The translations under genes were made by a program, and so were the position numbers. The notes beneath the pieces were generated by a model. That model made no database searches, had not been told where the DNA came from, and worked only from the letters and a program-made list of their open reading frames with translations. Shown piece by piece: positions 43,505 through 51,488 of a stretch of DNA of 64,000 bases. Location of the stretch: contig JBAUUR010000154.1 of NCBI GenBank assembly GCA_049582805.1, forward strand, positions 1 to 64,000, in the 5' to 3' direction. Source of the stretch: CAVXFS01 sp049582805 (GTDB lineage: Bacteria; Pseudomonadota; Gammaproteobacteria; Burkholderiales; Gallionellaceae). Position 1 is the first letter of the stretch. Every line of letters begins with the position of its first letter.

Positions 43505-44278
43505 TTAGCGTCGCTGCCTGACGGATTCGAACAGGCAGACAGCCGCAGCAGCGGCTGCGTTCAGGGATTCCACCCTCCCCGGCATGGGGATTGCGACGGG
43601 CTGACCAAGCGCAAGCAAACCAGCGGAAAGACCCGCACCTTCATTGCCGATGGCGAACGCCAGATTCCCGCGCAAATCACAATCGAACAAGCTTTCCTTT
43701 GCCTCGAGCGCGGCTGCATAAACCCTGCCCTTGAAACTCCTTGCCACAGCACGCAGATCGGCGGATTCGTAAAGGCCAAGCACAAAGTGCCCACCCATGC
43801 CTGCGCGCAGCACCCGGGGTGACCAGGCATCGGCGCAACCGCTGGACAGGAACACCGCATCACATGCCGCAGCGGCTGCGGACCGCAGTATCGATCCCAG
43901 ATTGCCGGGATCCTGAATATCTTCCAGCAACAGCGCAAAGCCGATGTCGGCAATCGTTGCTGCCGGCTGCGGAATGTCAATCAACGCAAGAATGCCGGTG
44001 GGGGTTTTCAGTTCGCTGAGTTCGGAGAACAGCTTGTGATCCAGTTGTGCGACGGGTACATCTGGCATACGGCTCAACAGCCCGGCAATTTCGTCGTTGT
44101 GCAACGCCACCTCATTCAACAAGATATGCCTGGGAAACTGGTTGCTATCCAGATAGGCCGCAAGCAAATGCGTGCCATCAAGCAAGGCCTGACCGGATTT
44201 GGTGCGCTGACGCGCAGAGTCCGCAAGCTTGAGCAGCTCCCTGAAGAAAGGATTGTCGCGGGATCGGATAAGTTTCAT
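43505..44278 (-). CDS. TrmH (SpoU) family RNA 2'-O-methyltransferase
   Basis: A SAM-dependent RNA methyltransferase. The 257 residues have an N-terminal substrate-binding domain (about 1-95) and a knotted SPOUT domain with the three motifs LLEDIQDPGNLGSILRSAAA, IGNEGAGLS and IPMPGRVESLNAAAAAAVCL. It resembles RlmB/TsnR-type enzymes, but the exact rRNA or tRNA target is not visible. It converges on mdh. Confidence 0.9.
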   Translation of the reverse strand: MKLIRSRDNPFFRELLKLADSARQRTKSGQALLDGTHLLAAYLDSNQFPRHILLNEVALHNDEIAGLLSRMPDVPVAQLDHKLFSELSELKTPTGILALIDIPQPAATIADIGFALLLEDIQDPGNLGSILRSAAAAACDAVFLSSGCADAWSPRVLRAGMGGHFVLGLYESADLRAVARSFKGRVYAAALEAKESLFDCDLRGNLAFAIGNEGAGLSAGLLALGQPVAIPMPGRVESLNAAAAAAVCLFESVRQRR

Positions 44279-44362
44279 GCCTTGTATTATTTAAATGTAC
44301 TGAAGGTTCGCCATGCAGTATAAAACATCAACCCCCATACATCTTTCAAAGAAAGTTGGGTA

Positions 44363-45037
44363 CTACAACAGTCCGCTCTCGGCAAATGACAAACACCCCG
44401 CCCCCGCCACGATAAAATGATCGAGCACACGCACGTCCACCAACGACAATGACTGTTTGAGCGCATCGGTAAGGAGGCGGTCGGACTGGCTCGGCTCGGC
44501 CACGCCGGAAGGATGATTGTGCGCGAGGATCACGGCAGCGGCGTTATGCGCCAAGGCGCGCTTCACCACCTCGCGCGGGTACACACTGGTCTGCGTCAGT
44601 GTGCCGTGGAACAATTCCTCGGCAGCGGTCACCCGGTGCTGTGCATCGAGGAAGATCGCCATGAACACTTCCTGCTCGCGCCCGCGCAACAGCAGTTGCA
44701 AATAGTCGCGCACCGCGCGCGGCGAATTCAGCGCATCGCCCGCTTGCATTTCCTCATGCAAGGCGCGCCGCGCCATTTCCTGCACGGCCTGCAACTGCAC
44801 GTACTTGGCCTGCCCCATGCCGTGGATGGCGCAAAACTCATTGCTGCGCGCGGCGAATAATCTGGTGAGGCTGCCAAATTGAGCAAGCAGCTCGCGCGCC
44901 AGATCGACTGCGCTTTTCCCTTTCACGCCGATGCGCAGAAAGATCGCCAGCAACTCCGCATCGGAAAGCGCAGATGCGCCGCGCTGCAGCAGTTTTTCGC
45001 GCGGACGTTCACCTTTCGGCCAGTCGTTGATTCCCAT
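44363..45037 (-). CDS. radC: RadC family JAB-domain protein
   Basis: 224 residues with an N-terminal helix-hairpin-helix region (about 15-95) and a C-terminal MPN+/JAB metalloprotease-like domain. The metal motif is ILAHNHPSGVAEPSQSD, with an upstream Glu in the LFHGTLTQTSVYPRE context. The historical link to DNA repair is unproven in the family. A GGGAGAG Shine-Dalgarno sequence precedes the ATG, and the gene diverges from coaBC. Confidence 0.93.
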   Translation of the reverse strand: MGINDWPKGERPREKLLQRGASALSDAELLAIFLRIGVKGKSAVDLARELLAQFGSLTRLFAARSNEFCAIHGMGQAKYVQLQAVQEMARRALHEEMQAGDALNSPRAVRDYLQLLLRGREQEVFMAIFLDAQHRVTAAEELFHGTLTQTSVYPREVVKRALAHNAAAVILAHNHPSGVAEPSQSDRLLTDALKQSLSLVDVRVLDHFIVAGAGCLSFAESGLL

Positions 45038-45217
45038 TGCTCTCTCCCGGAATTACGCAGCAACGTAAATGTTGTCAATTCTGACACTACTCGTCAGTTG
45101 TGCCCGCGGGCCAACATGACAGGTTGACTTCGCGAAATATTTCAATGGCCAATCAAGTGGCCGGAGGGCATCCTGCGGAACTGCTCACTTTCACATGCAT
45201 GGCGGTTTCTTGTTAAG

Positions 45218-46489
45218 ATGCGCAGCATCATGAAACAGGAACCTGCAAAACGCATCGTGCTCGGCCTCACCGGAGGCATTGCCGCGTACAAGGCGGCGGA
45301 ACTGGCGCGCCTGCTGGTAAAGCAGGGTATGGAGGTGCAGGTGGTGATGACCGAGGCGGCATGCCATTTCATCGCGCCTGCCACGATGCAGGCGCTGACT
45401 GGTCGTGCGGTGCTGGTCAAGCAATGGGATGCCGTTAACAATGGCATGGCGCACATCGATACCAGCCGCGCTGCCGATGCCATCCTGATCGCTCCGGCCA
45501 CGGCGGATTTCATCGCCAAGCTGGCGCATGGCCTGGCCGACGATCTGCTTTCCACATTGTGCCTCGCGCGCGATTGCCCGCTGCTGGTGGCGCCGGCGAT
45601 GAACAAACAGATGTGGGCGAATGCGGCGACGCAGCGCAATGTCGCGCAACTGGTTGCCGACGGCGTGCGCGTACTCGGTCCGGCCAGCGGTGCGCAGGCA
45701 TGCGGCGAAGAAGGCATGGGGCGCATGCTGGAGGCGGAGGAATTGGCGCGGGAGATTGCGGCATTTCTACCAAGCAATGAATCATTGAAAGAGTGCTCCC
45801 CCACCCTAACCCTCCCCCAGCGGGAGAGGGGACTGAAGCAGCGGCTGGATGGCGTGAAAGTGCTGATCACCGCCGGGCCGACGTATGAGGCGATAGACGC
45901 AGTGCGCGGCATCACCAACCGCAGTTCCGGCAAGATGGGCTATGCGGTGGCGCAAGCCGCACTGGAGCTTGGTGCGCACGTGACCCTGATCTCCGGCCCG
46001 ACGTCGCTGCCCAGGCCGCACGGCGCGCGGGTGGTGGATGTCACCAGCGCGGAACAGATGTTCGAAGCAGTGAAGCAACATGTCGCTGGTTCCGATATTT
46101 TTATTGGCGTGGCGGCGGTAGCCGATTACCGCGTGGCACAGCCGGGCGCACGGAAGATCAAGAAGGGCGCGGATGCGCTGACGCTGGAGCTGATTCCAAA
46201 CCCGGACATTCTGGCCTATGTGGCGAGCCTGCCCAAGGCGCCGTTCTGCGTGGGCTTCGCGGCGGAGACCGATGATCTGCGCAAACATGCCGCAGCCAAA
46301 CGCCGCGCAAAAAACCTTCCGCTGCTTGCCGCCAACCTGGCGCAGCAGGCCATCGGCGCGAATGATAACGAACTGGTCTTGTTCGACGATGCGGGCGAGC
46401 ATGTGCTGCCGCATGCCGACAAATTTACTTTGGCACGGCAGCTGATGCAGCATGTGTCGAAACTCTACAAACAGGGAGTCCAGCAATGA
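45218..46489 (+). CDS. coaBC: Bifunctional phosphopantothenoylcysteine synthetase/decarboxylase
   Basis: Performs two consecutive steps of coenzyme A synthesis. The N-terminal flavoprotein domain CoaC (about 8-185) has VLGLTGGIAAYK and PAMNKQMWANAATQRN. The C-terminal CoaB domain (about 208-420) begins VKVLITAGPTYEAID and contains RNIT-like GITNRSSGKMG. The interdomain linker (about 190-205, CSPTLTLPQRERG) is encoded by a palindromic repeat. ATG 45218 or 45230 (MKQEPAKRIVLG) may be the start; the second matches the family better. It is coupled to dut by ATGA. Confidence 0.95.
   Translation: MRSIMKQEPAKRIVLGLTGGIAAYKAAELARLLVKQGMEVQVVMTEAACHFIAPATMQALTGRAVLVKQWDAVNNGMAHIDTSRAADAILIAPATADFIAKLAHGLADDLLSTLCLARDCPLLVAPAMNKQMWANAATQRNVAQLVADGVRVLGPASGAQACGEEGMGRMLEAEELAREIAAFLPSNESLKECSPTLTLPQRERGLKQRLDGVKVLITAGPTYEAIDAVRGITNRSSGKMGYAVAQAALELGAHVTLISGPTSLPRPHGARVVDVTSAEQMFEAVKQHVAGSDIFIGVAAVADYRVAQPGARKIKKGADALTLELIPNPDILAYVASLPKAPFCVGFAAETDDLRKHAAAKRRAKNLPLLAANLAQQAIGANDNELVLFDDAGEHVLPHADKFTLARQLMQHVSKLYKQGVQQ
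45810..45830. repeat. Palindromic repeat captured inside coaBC
   Basis: CCCTCCCC (45810-45817) pairs with GGGAGAGGG (45822-45830) with minor mismatches. It is the core of the same CCCTCTCCC-type repeat seen in gaps at 61137-61232 and 1712-1741. It is translated as LTLPQRERG in the linker between the two enzyme domains. Confidence 0.65.
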
Positions 46490-46938
46490 AAAAGACCGTG
46501 GATGTAAAAATTCTCGACCCGCGTCTGCATGATCACCCCCCCGCTTACGCCACACCCGGCTCGGCCGGAATAGATTTGCGCGCCTGCATAGACTTCAACA
46601 TGATCATCCAACCGGGTCAGTGCGAACTGGTTCCGAGCGGTATCGCCCTCCATCTGAGCGATGCGCATTACGCCGCCATGATTTTGCCGCGCTCCGGGCT
46701 GGGCCACAAGCACGGCATCGTGCTGGGCAACCTGGTCGGGCTGATCGATTCGGATTATCAGGGGCAGATTTTCGTTTCGATCTGGAACCGCGGCCATCAT
46801 CCCTTCACGCTGATGCCGATGGAACGCATGGCGCAACTGGTGATCGTGCCGGTGATGCAGATGCAGTTCAATATCGTCGAGGATTTTCCGATGAGCCACC
46901 GCGGGGCCGGGGGATTCGGCAGCACGGGTAAGCATTAG
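46486..46938 (+). CDS. dut: Deoxyuridine 5'-triphosphate nucleotidohydrolase
   Basis: Hydrolyses dUTP to dUMP, keeping uracil out of DNA. The 150 residues contain the five trimeric dUTPase motifs, including GSAGIDLRA, LPRSGLGHKHGIVLGN and the C-terminal RGAGGFGSTGKH arm. It follows coaBC directly, as in many proteobacteria, and shares an ATGA overlap. Confidence 0.97.
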   Translation: MKKTVDVKILDPRLHDHPPAYATPGSAGIDLRACIDFNMIIQPGQCELVPSGIALHLSDAHYAAMILPRSGLGHKHGIVLGNLVGLIDSDYQGQIFVSIWNRGHHPFTLMPMERMAQLVIVPVMQMQFNIVEDFPMSHRGAGGFGSTGKH

Positions 46939-47000
46939 CCTGAAGTCTCTTGATTTGCGTCCGGCAAGCTTTTCGGTATGTTGAGGAGTATCAGGCAATA

Positions 47001-47025
47001 AAAAAGGCGACCCAAGGCCGCCTTT
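47001..47025. terminator. Bidirectional terminator, dut/parvulin gene
   Basis: A stem of about 10 bp (AAAGGCGACC with GGCCGCCTTT, one mismatch) has a run of As on the left and a short T-run on the right. It lies between the convergent dut and peptidyl-prolyl isomerase genes. Confidence 0.8.
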
Positions 47026-47041
47026 CTTGACTACATTCAGG

Positions 47042-47842
47042 TTACTCCACTTTAGCCTTGTCGCGCAAATCGGCGATAAATTTCTTCACGGCTTCCTGTT
47101 GCAGGCGCTGCGTGAGCTTGGGCTTCAGCTCATCCATCGTTGGCAGCTTGATGTTACGCTCGTCTTTAAGCTGGATGATATGCCAGCCAAACTGGGATTG
47201 CACCGGCGCACTAGTCTCGCCCTTCTTCAGCGCCAGAACCGCATCGGCGAACGGTTTCACATAAGTGGTGGGAATGCTGCCCACCGGCACCCAACCCAGG
47301 TCCCCGCCGTTCTCTTTGGAACCCGCATCCTGCGAAAATTCCTTCGCCAGCTTGTCAAACTTGGCACCCTTCTTCAGCTTGGCTGCGATCGACTTCGCTT
47401 CCGCTTCGGTTTTCACCAGGATGTGGCGCACGTCATACTCCTTGCTGCCCAAGCCTTCCTTCATCTGGTCATATTCCTTCTTGACCGCATCATCGCTGAT
47501 CGGATTCTTCTTGAGGAATTCCTGAACCAGGGCACTGGCCAATATGTTCTGGCGGGTAATCTCCATTTGTTGCTGGATATCGGATTGCTTGTCGAGTCCG
47601 TTCTTGACCGCTTCCTGGGACAGCACCTCAAGATCCACCACCTTGTCACGAACCATATTGCGCAATTCCGGCGTATCCTGCTGTCCCTGGCTGGTGGCCG
47701 CCTTCACGCTTACATCAATGCGCTCCTGCGGAATAACGACACCGTTCACAGTCGTAGTAACCGGTTTATCTTCCGCAAACACCGGGCTGGCAACGATCAT
47801 CCCCAGCATGGCTATAGCGGCAAATTTGACAAATTTCTGCAT
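47042..47842 (-). CDS. Periplasmic parvulin-type peptidyl-prolyl isomerase
   Basis: A folding catalyst exported to the periplasm. From the ATG at 47842 (AGGA eight bases before) it has 266 residues. The signal peptide ends SPVFA (about residue 23), a SurA-N-like helical region follows, and the PPIC domain (about 138-230) contains YDVRHILVKTEAEA and GGDLGWVPVG. It resembles Cbf2/PrsA-type foldases. The genes bolA, yciI and yciB lie directly upstream on the same strand. Confidence 0.93.
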   Translation of the reverse strand: MQKFVKFAAIAMLGMIVASPVFAEDKPVTTTVNGVVIPQERIDVSVKAATSQGQQDTPELRNMVRDKVVDLEVLSQEAVKNGLDKQSDIQQQMEITRQNILASALVQEFLKKNPISDDAVKKEYDQMKEGLGSKEYDVRHILVKTEAEAKSIAAKLKKGAKFDKLAKEFSQDAGSKENGGDLGWVPVGSIPTTYVKPFADAVLALKKGETSAPVQSQFGWHIIQLKDERNIKLPTMDELKPKLTQRLQQEAVKKFIADLRDKAKVE

Positions 47843-47868
47843 GTGCTCTGTCCTCATATGATTTAGGG

Positions 47869-48132
47869 TTAATATTCTTCAGGCGTGTAGGCTTTTATAT
47901 TTATAGCGTGTATTCCCCGCTTCACCATTTCTCCCAGCGCGGAATATACCATACGGTGCCGTTCCACGGCGGATTTGCCGATAAAATGGGCTGATACAAT
48001 CTTGAGTTGATAATGTCCGCCACCATCACGCGCACCGGCATGTCCGGCGTGCAAATGACTGTCATCGATTATCTCGACCAGCGTGGGCTGCAATGGTGAC
48101 AGCAGCGCGCGTATTTTCTCCTGATTACTCAC
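47869..48132 (-). CDS. BolA family protein
   Basis: 87 residues with the BolA fold signature: DDSHLHAGHAGARDGGGHYQLKIV is split by the helix-turn region, with SAVERHRMVYSALGEMVKRG following. Relatives act with monothiol glutaredoxins in iron-sulfur trafficking or as transcription factors. The start is a GTG that overlaps the TGA of the yciI-like gene upstream (GTGA), indicating coupled translation. Confidence 0.93.
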   Translation of the reverse strand: MSNQEKIRALLSPLQPTLVEIIDDSHLHAGHAGARDGGGHYQLKIVSAHFIGKSAVERHRMVYSALGEMVKRGIHAINIKAYTPEEY

Positions 48133-48431
48133 GATGGGAAGGTCTTGCGCAATGGTTTGACCGTGACCTGCGCATAGATACCTGCATCCACGTAGGGATC
48201 AGCCTGCGCCCAGGCTTCCGCCTCGAGCAAAGAAGGGAATTCCGCCACGATCAGGCTGCCGGTGAAACCTGCCGGCCCGGGATCAATTGCATCCACGGCG
48301 GGAAACGGGCCGGCCAGGATCAACCGGCCTGCGCTTTGCAATGCCTGCAAACGGGCCACATGCGCCGGACGCGCATGCAGGCGCTTATCCAGGCTGCCTG
48401 GCGTGTCCTGGCCAACGATGGCGTACAGCAT
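48129..48431 (-). CDS. yciI: YciI family protein
   Basis: A 100-residue single-domain ferredoxin-like protein with the family's His/Asp pair context (ARPAHVARLQALQSAGRL and DPYVDAGIY). The catalytic role is not established for most members. Its ATG shares one base with the yciB stop (TGATG), and its own stop overlaps bolA, so yciB-yciI-bolA are tightly coupled. Confidence 0.9.
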   Translation of the reverse strand: MLYAIVGQDTPGSLDKRLHARPAHVARLQALQSAGRLILAGPFPAVDAIDPGPAGFTGSLIVAEFPSLLEAEAWAQADPYVDAGIYAQVTVKPLRKTFPS

Positions 48432-48973
48432 CAGTTCTGCTCCTTGTCCTCTTCCATGTATTTGGATAATGCCAGCGCTTGCAACAAGACGAACAACAGC
48501 ATCATGCCGGTGGCACCAAACAGTTTGAAATTAACCCAGGCATCGGTTGAATAATTGAGCGCGACGTACAGGTTGACCACGCCCAGCACAGCAAAAAACA
48601 GGCTCCAGGCCAGGTTGACATGTCCCCAAACCTTGGCCGGAAGCGCGACCTTTTCCTGCAGCATAACGCGCATCAGGTTCTTGCCGAACAGCAGATTGGA
48701 AAGCAACAGCACCAAAGCGAACACCCAGTAGAGGATGGTGGGTTTCCATTTGATGAATGTCTCGTCGTGCAACAACAATGTCGCACCGCCAAACAGCCCG
48801 ATAATGGCGAAGCTGATCCACAGCATGGTATCTACCTTACCGTGGCGCCACTTCGTCCAGATTATCTGCATGACGGTGGCCGCGATCGCCGCGGCCGTGG
48901 CGGCGAAAATGCCGAACAGCTTGAAGGCGGCGAAGAACAGCAGGACGGGGAAGAGATCAAATAACAGCTTCAT
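48431..48973 (-). CDS. yciB: Inner membrane protein YciB (septation protein A family)
   Basis: A 180-residue protein with five hydrophobic helices, starting LLFDLFPVLLFFAAFKLFGI and containing LHDETFIKWKPTILYWVFAL, characteristic of the YciB/IspA family linked to cell envelope and septum integrity. It is the first gene of a run with yciI, bolA and the parvulin gene. Confidence 0.94.
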   Translation of the reverse strand: MKLLFDLFPVLLFFAAFKLFGIFAATAAAIAATVMQIIWTKWRHGKVDTMLWISFAIIGLFGGATLLLHDETFIKWKPTILYWVFALVLLLSNLLFGKNLMRVMLQEKVALPAKVWGHVNLAWSLFFAVLGVVNLYVALNYSTDAWVNFKLFGATGMMLLFVLLQALALSKYMEEDKEQN

Positions 48974-49107
48974 GGCGGCAGATTATGGCTTCGACATGGC
49001 GCCATTTTATCAGAAGAACCGAAGCCAGCAGGACAAGATGCAAGACGCCGCGCAACGCGTGACGAGAAAACAGAGTTTCAGTGAATGCCTGCTGCGCAGG
49101 CAGCAGG

Positions 49108-49500
49108 TCATTCCCGGTCCAGAGTGAGTGCGGCGGAGTTGATGCAATAGCGCAGCCCGGTCGGTTCCGGGCCGTCCTCGAACAGGTGGCCGAGATGCGC
49201 ATCGCACCCGCCGCAGCGCACCTCGATACGGGTCACGCCGTGGTTGTTATCCGGCAACAGTTTGAGCGCCTGCTCGTCCATAGGCAACCAGAAACTCGGC
49301 CAGCCGGTGCCGGAATCGAACTTGGTTTCCGCGTCGAACAGCGCACTGCCGCAGCACACACAACGATAGACGCCGGGATCATGGCAATCCCAATACAGGC
49401 CGCTGAATGGCGGCTCGGTGCCGCACTGGCGGCACACCGCATACTGCTCCGGTGTGAGTTCGGCCTGCCATTCGGCCTCGGATTTTTTTAGATTGTTCAT
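49108..49500 (-). CDS. msrB: Peptide-methionine (R)-S-oxide reductase
   Basis: Reduces methionine-R-sulfoxide in proteins. 130 residues from the ATG at 49500, which has AGGTGA upstream; a GTG at 49509 is less likely. Two zinc-binding CxxC pairs (CVCC and CGGC), FDSGTGWPSFW and the catalytic Cys in LRYCINSAALTL are present. A palindromic repeat separates it from phoH. Confidence 0.95.
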   Translation of the reverse strand: MNNLKKSEAEWQAELTPEQYAVCRQCGTEPPFSGLYWDCHDPGVYRCVCCGSALFDAETKFDSGTGWPSFWLPMDEQALKLLPDNNHGVTRIEVRCGGCDAHLGHLFEDGPEPTGLRYCINSAALTLDRE

Positions 49501-49518
49501 ATCGTTCACCTATCCGTT

Positions 49519-49595
49519 GTAGGGTGGATAAAGCGCGTAGCGCGTATCCACCGGCGCAAATGGTGGATACGGCCTTCGGCCTTTATCCACCCTAC
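49519..49595. repeat. Paired REP/BIME-like palindromic repeat
   Basis: 77 bp with perfect 15-bp outer arms, GTAGGGTGGATAAAG and its complement. Each half is itself a hairpin: TGGATA around GCGCGTAGCGCG on the left and TGGATA around GGCCTTCGGCC on the right. Units of the same family occur at 37262-37335, and a related one at 6373-6422. Confidence 0.85.
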
Positions 49596-49605
49596 TTCCT
49601 GATGT

Positions 49606-51024
49606 TTACAGCACATCGCCAGCATAATCAGCAAGGCGCGAACGTTCGCCGCGCATCAGCGTGACGTGGCCGCTGTGCGCCCAGCCCTTGAAGCGGTCCA
49701 CCACATAGGTCAGGCCGGAACTGCCCTCGGTGAGGTAGGGTGTGTCGATCTGCGCGATGTTGCCCAGGCACACCACCTTGGTGCCGGGACCGGCGCGCGT
49801 GATCAGCGTCTTCATCTGTTTCGGCGTGAGGTTCTGCGCCTCGTCGATGATCAGGTACTTGTTGAGGAAGGTGCGGCCGCGCATGAAATTGAGCGACTTG
49901 ACCTTGATCCGCGAACGAATCAGGTCGCGCGTCGCGGCGCGGCCCCAGTCACCGCCCTCGTCGTCCGCCTTGTTGAGCACATCCAGGTTATCGTCCAGCG
50001 CGCCCATCCACGGCGACATCTTTTCCTCCTCGGTGCCGGGCAGGAAACCGATGTCTTCACCCACCGGCACGGTGACACGGGTGATGATGATTTCGGAATA
50101 GAGTTTCTTTTCCAGCGTCTGCATCAAGCCGGAAGCCAGCGTCAGCAGCGTCTTGCCGGTGCCCGCCTGGCCCAGCAGGGTGACGAAGTCGATTTCCGGG
50201 TTCATCAGCAGGTTGAGCACGAAATTCTGTTCGCGATTGCGTGCAGTTATGCCCCAGATGGCGTTCTTCTGGTGGGTGTAATCGGTCAGCGTGCGCAGCG
50301 TCGCAGCGGCGTTATCCTGTTCGGCCACCACCGCGTAGAACGGATTGCCGCCTTCGCTTTCCTGATACACAAACTGGTTCACCAGCAAGTCGCGGCACAG
50401 CGGCCCCTTGATGTTGTAAAACGTGTGGCCGCCCTGCTGCCATGATTTCATGTCCTTGCCATTCCTGTCCCAGAAATCTTCCGGCAAAGCGAGCACGCCG
50501 CTGTAGAGCAGGTCGGTGTCTTCCAGCACCTTGTCGTTGAAATAGTCCTGCGCGGACAACCCCAGCGCACGCGCCTTGATACGCATGTTGATGTCTTTCG
50601 ACACCAGTATCACCGGACGGCCGGGCTGTTGCTTCTGCAGGAACATCACCACGCCGAGGATGGCGTTGTCGGCCTTGCCGATCGCCATATTGGCCGGCAG
50701 CTCGCTGGTGATGAACTGGGTCTGCAGGAACAGGCGCCCGGTGGCGGCCTTGTTGCTCTGCGACTGCAGCGGGATGCCCTGTTCGATGTTATGCGCCGTC
50801 TCGCTGACTATGCTGTCGAGGAAACGGCTGGCCTGGCGCGCGTTGCGCGCTACTTCAGACATGCCCTTCTTGCCGTTATCCAGTTCTTCCAGCACGAACA
50901 TCGGCAAATAGATATCGTGTTCTTCGAAACGGAACAGGCTGGTCGGGTCGTGCATCAGGACGTTGGTATCGAGGACAAACAGCTTGGTGGTGTTTGCAGC
51001 AGACGCCGGTTTGCGTGTGGACAT
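49606..51024 (-). CDS. PhoH family ATPase with N-terminal PIN domain
   Basis: 472 residues. The N-terminal PIN nuclease-like domain (about 13-150) begins LFVLDTNVLMHDPTSLF, and the C-terminal PhoH P-loop domain (about 230-450) carries GQAGTGKTLLTLASGL and IIDEAQNLTPKQMKTLI. The PIN-PhoH pairing suggests an RNA helicase/nuclease, but the substrate is unknown. An AAGGAG Shine-Dalgarno sequence lies four bases before the ATG. It follows bcp by eight bases. Confidence 0.93.
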   Translation of the reverse strand: MSTRKPASAANTTKLFVLDTNVLMHDPTSLFRFEEHDIYLPMFVLEELDNGKKGMSEVARNARQASRFLDSIVSETAHNIEQGIPLQSQSNKAATGRLFLQTQFITSELPANMAIGKADNAILGVVMFLQKQQPGRPVILVSKDINMRIKARALGLSAQDYFNDKVLEDTDLLYSGVLALPEDFWDRNGKDMKSWQQGGHTFYNIKGPLCRDLLVNQFVYQESEGGNPFYAVVAEQDNAAATLRTLTDYTHQKNAIWGITARNREQNFVLNLLMNPEIDFVTLLGQAGTGKTLLTLASGLMQTLEKKLYSEIIITRVTVPVGEDIGFLPGTEEEKMSPWMGALDDNLDVLNKADDEGGDWGRAATRDLIRSRIKVKSLNFMRGRTFLNKYLIIDEAQNLTPKQMKTLITRAGPGTKVVCLGNIAQIDTPYLTEGSSGLTYVVDRFKGWAHSGHVTLMRGERSRLADYAGDVL

Positions 51025-51032
51025 GATGCTCC

Positions 51033-51488
51033 TTAGAGAGTCTGAACGAACTGCAATACTTCCTCGACATGGCCGTCAACCTTGACCCCGCGCCATTCGC
51101 GGCGCAGCACCCCATGCCGGTCGAGCACAAAAGTGCTGCGCTCGATACCGCGCACTTCTTTGCCATACAACTTTTTCTGCTTGATGACACCGAACAGTTC
51201 GCATGCCTTTTCGTCGGCATCGGACAGCAACGCAAAGGGAAGGGTAAAGCGGGCCTTGAAATTTTCATGCGACTTGATGCCGTCACGGGAAATTCCCACT
51301 ATCTCGCAGCCGGCCTTCTTGAAATCGGCATACAGATCGCGGAACTTCTGGCTTTCCATGGTGCAACCGGGTGTATTGTCCTTGGGATAAAAATAAATCA
51401 CCAGGGATTTGCCGCATGCGGCGGAGAGTTGGAAATCGACACCGCCGGTGGCGGGCAAGGTGAAATCGGGTACTGCCGGGTCGAGCAT
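51033..51488 (-). CDS. bcp: Peroxiredoxin, Bcp type
   Basis: A thiol peroxidase of the bacterioferritin comigratory protein class. The 151 residues contain the peroxidatic Cys42 in DNTPGCTMESQKFRD. The Cys found five residues later in E. coli Bcp is absent here, so it would rely on another resolving thiol or work as a 1-Cys enzyme. Its ATG directly follows the mnmH stop. Confidence 0.94.
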   Translation of the reverse strand: MLDPAVPDFTLPATGGVDFQLSAACGKSLVIYFYPKDNTPGCTMESQKFRDLYADFKKAGCEIVGISRDGIKSHENFKARFTLPFALLSDADEKACELFGVIKQKKLYGKEVRGIERSTFVLDRHGVLRREWRGVKVDGHVEEVLQFVQTL

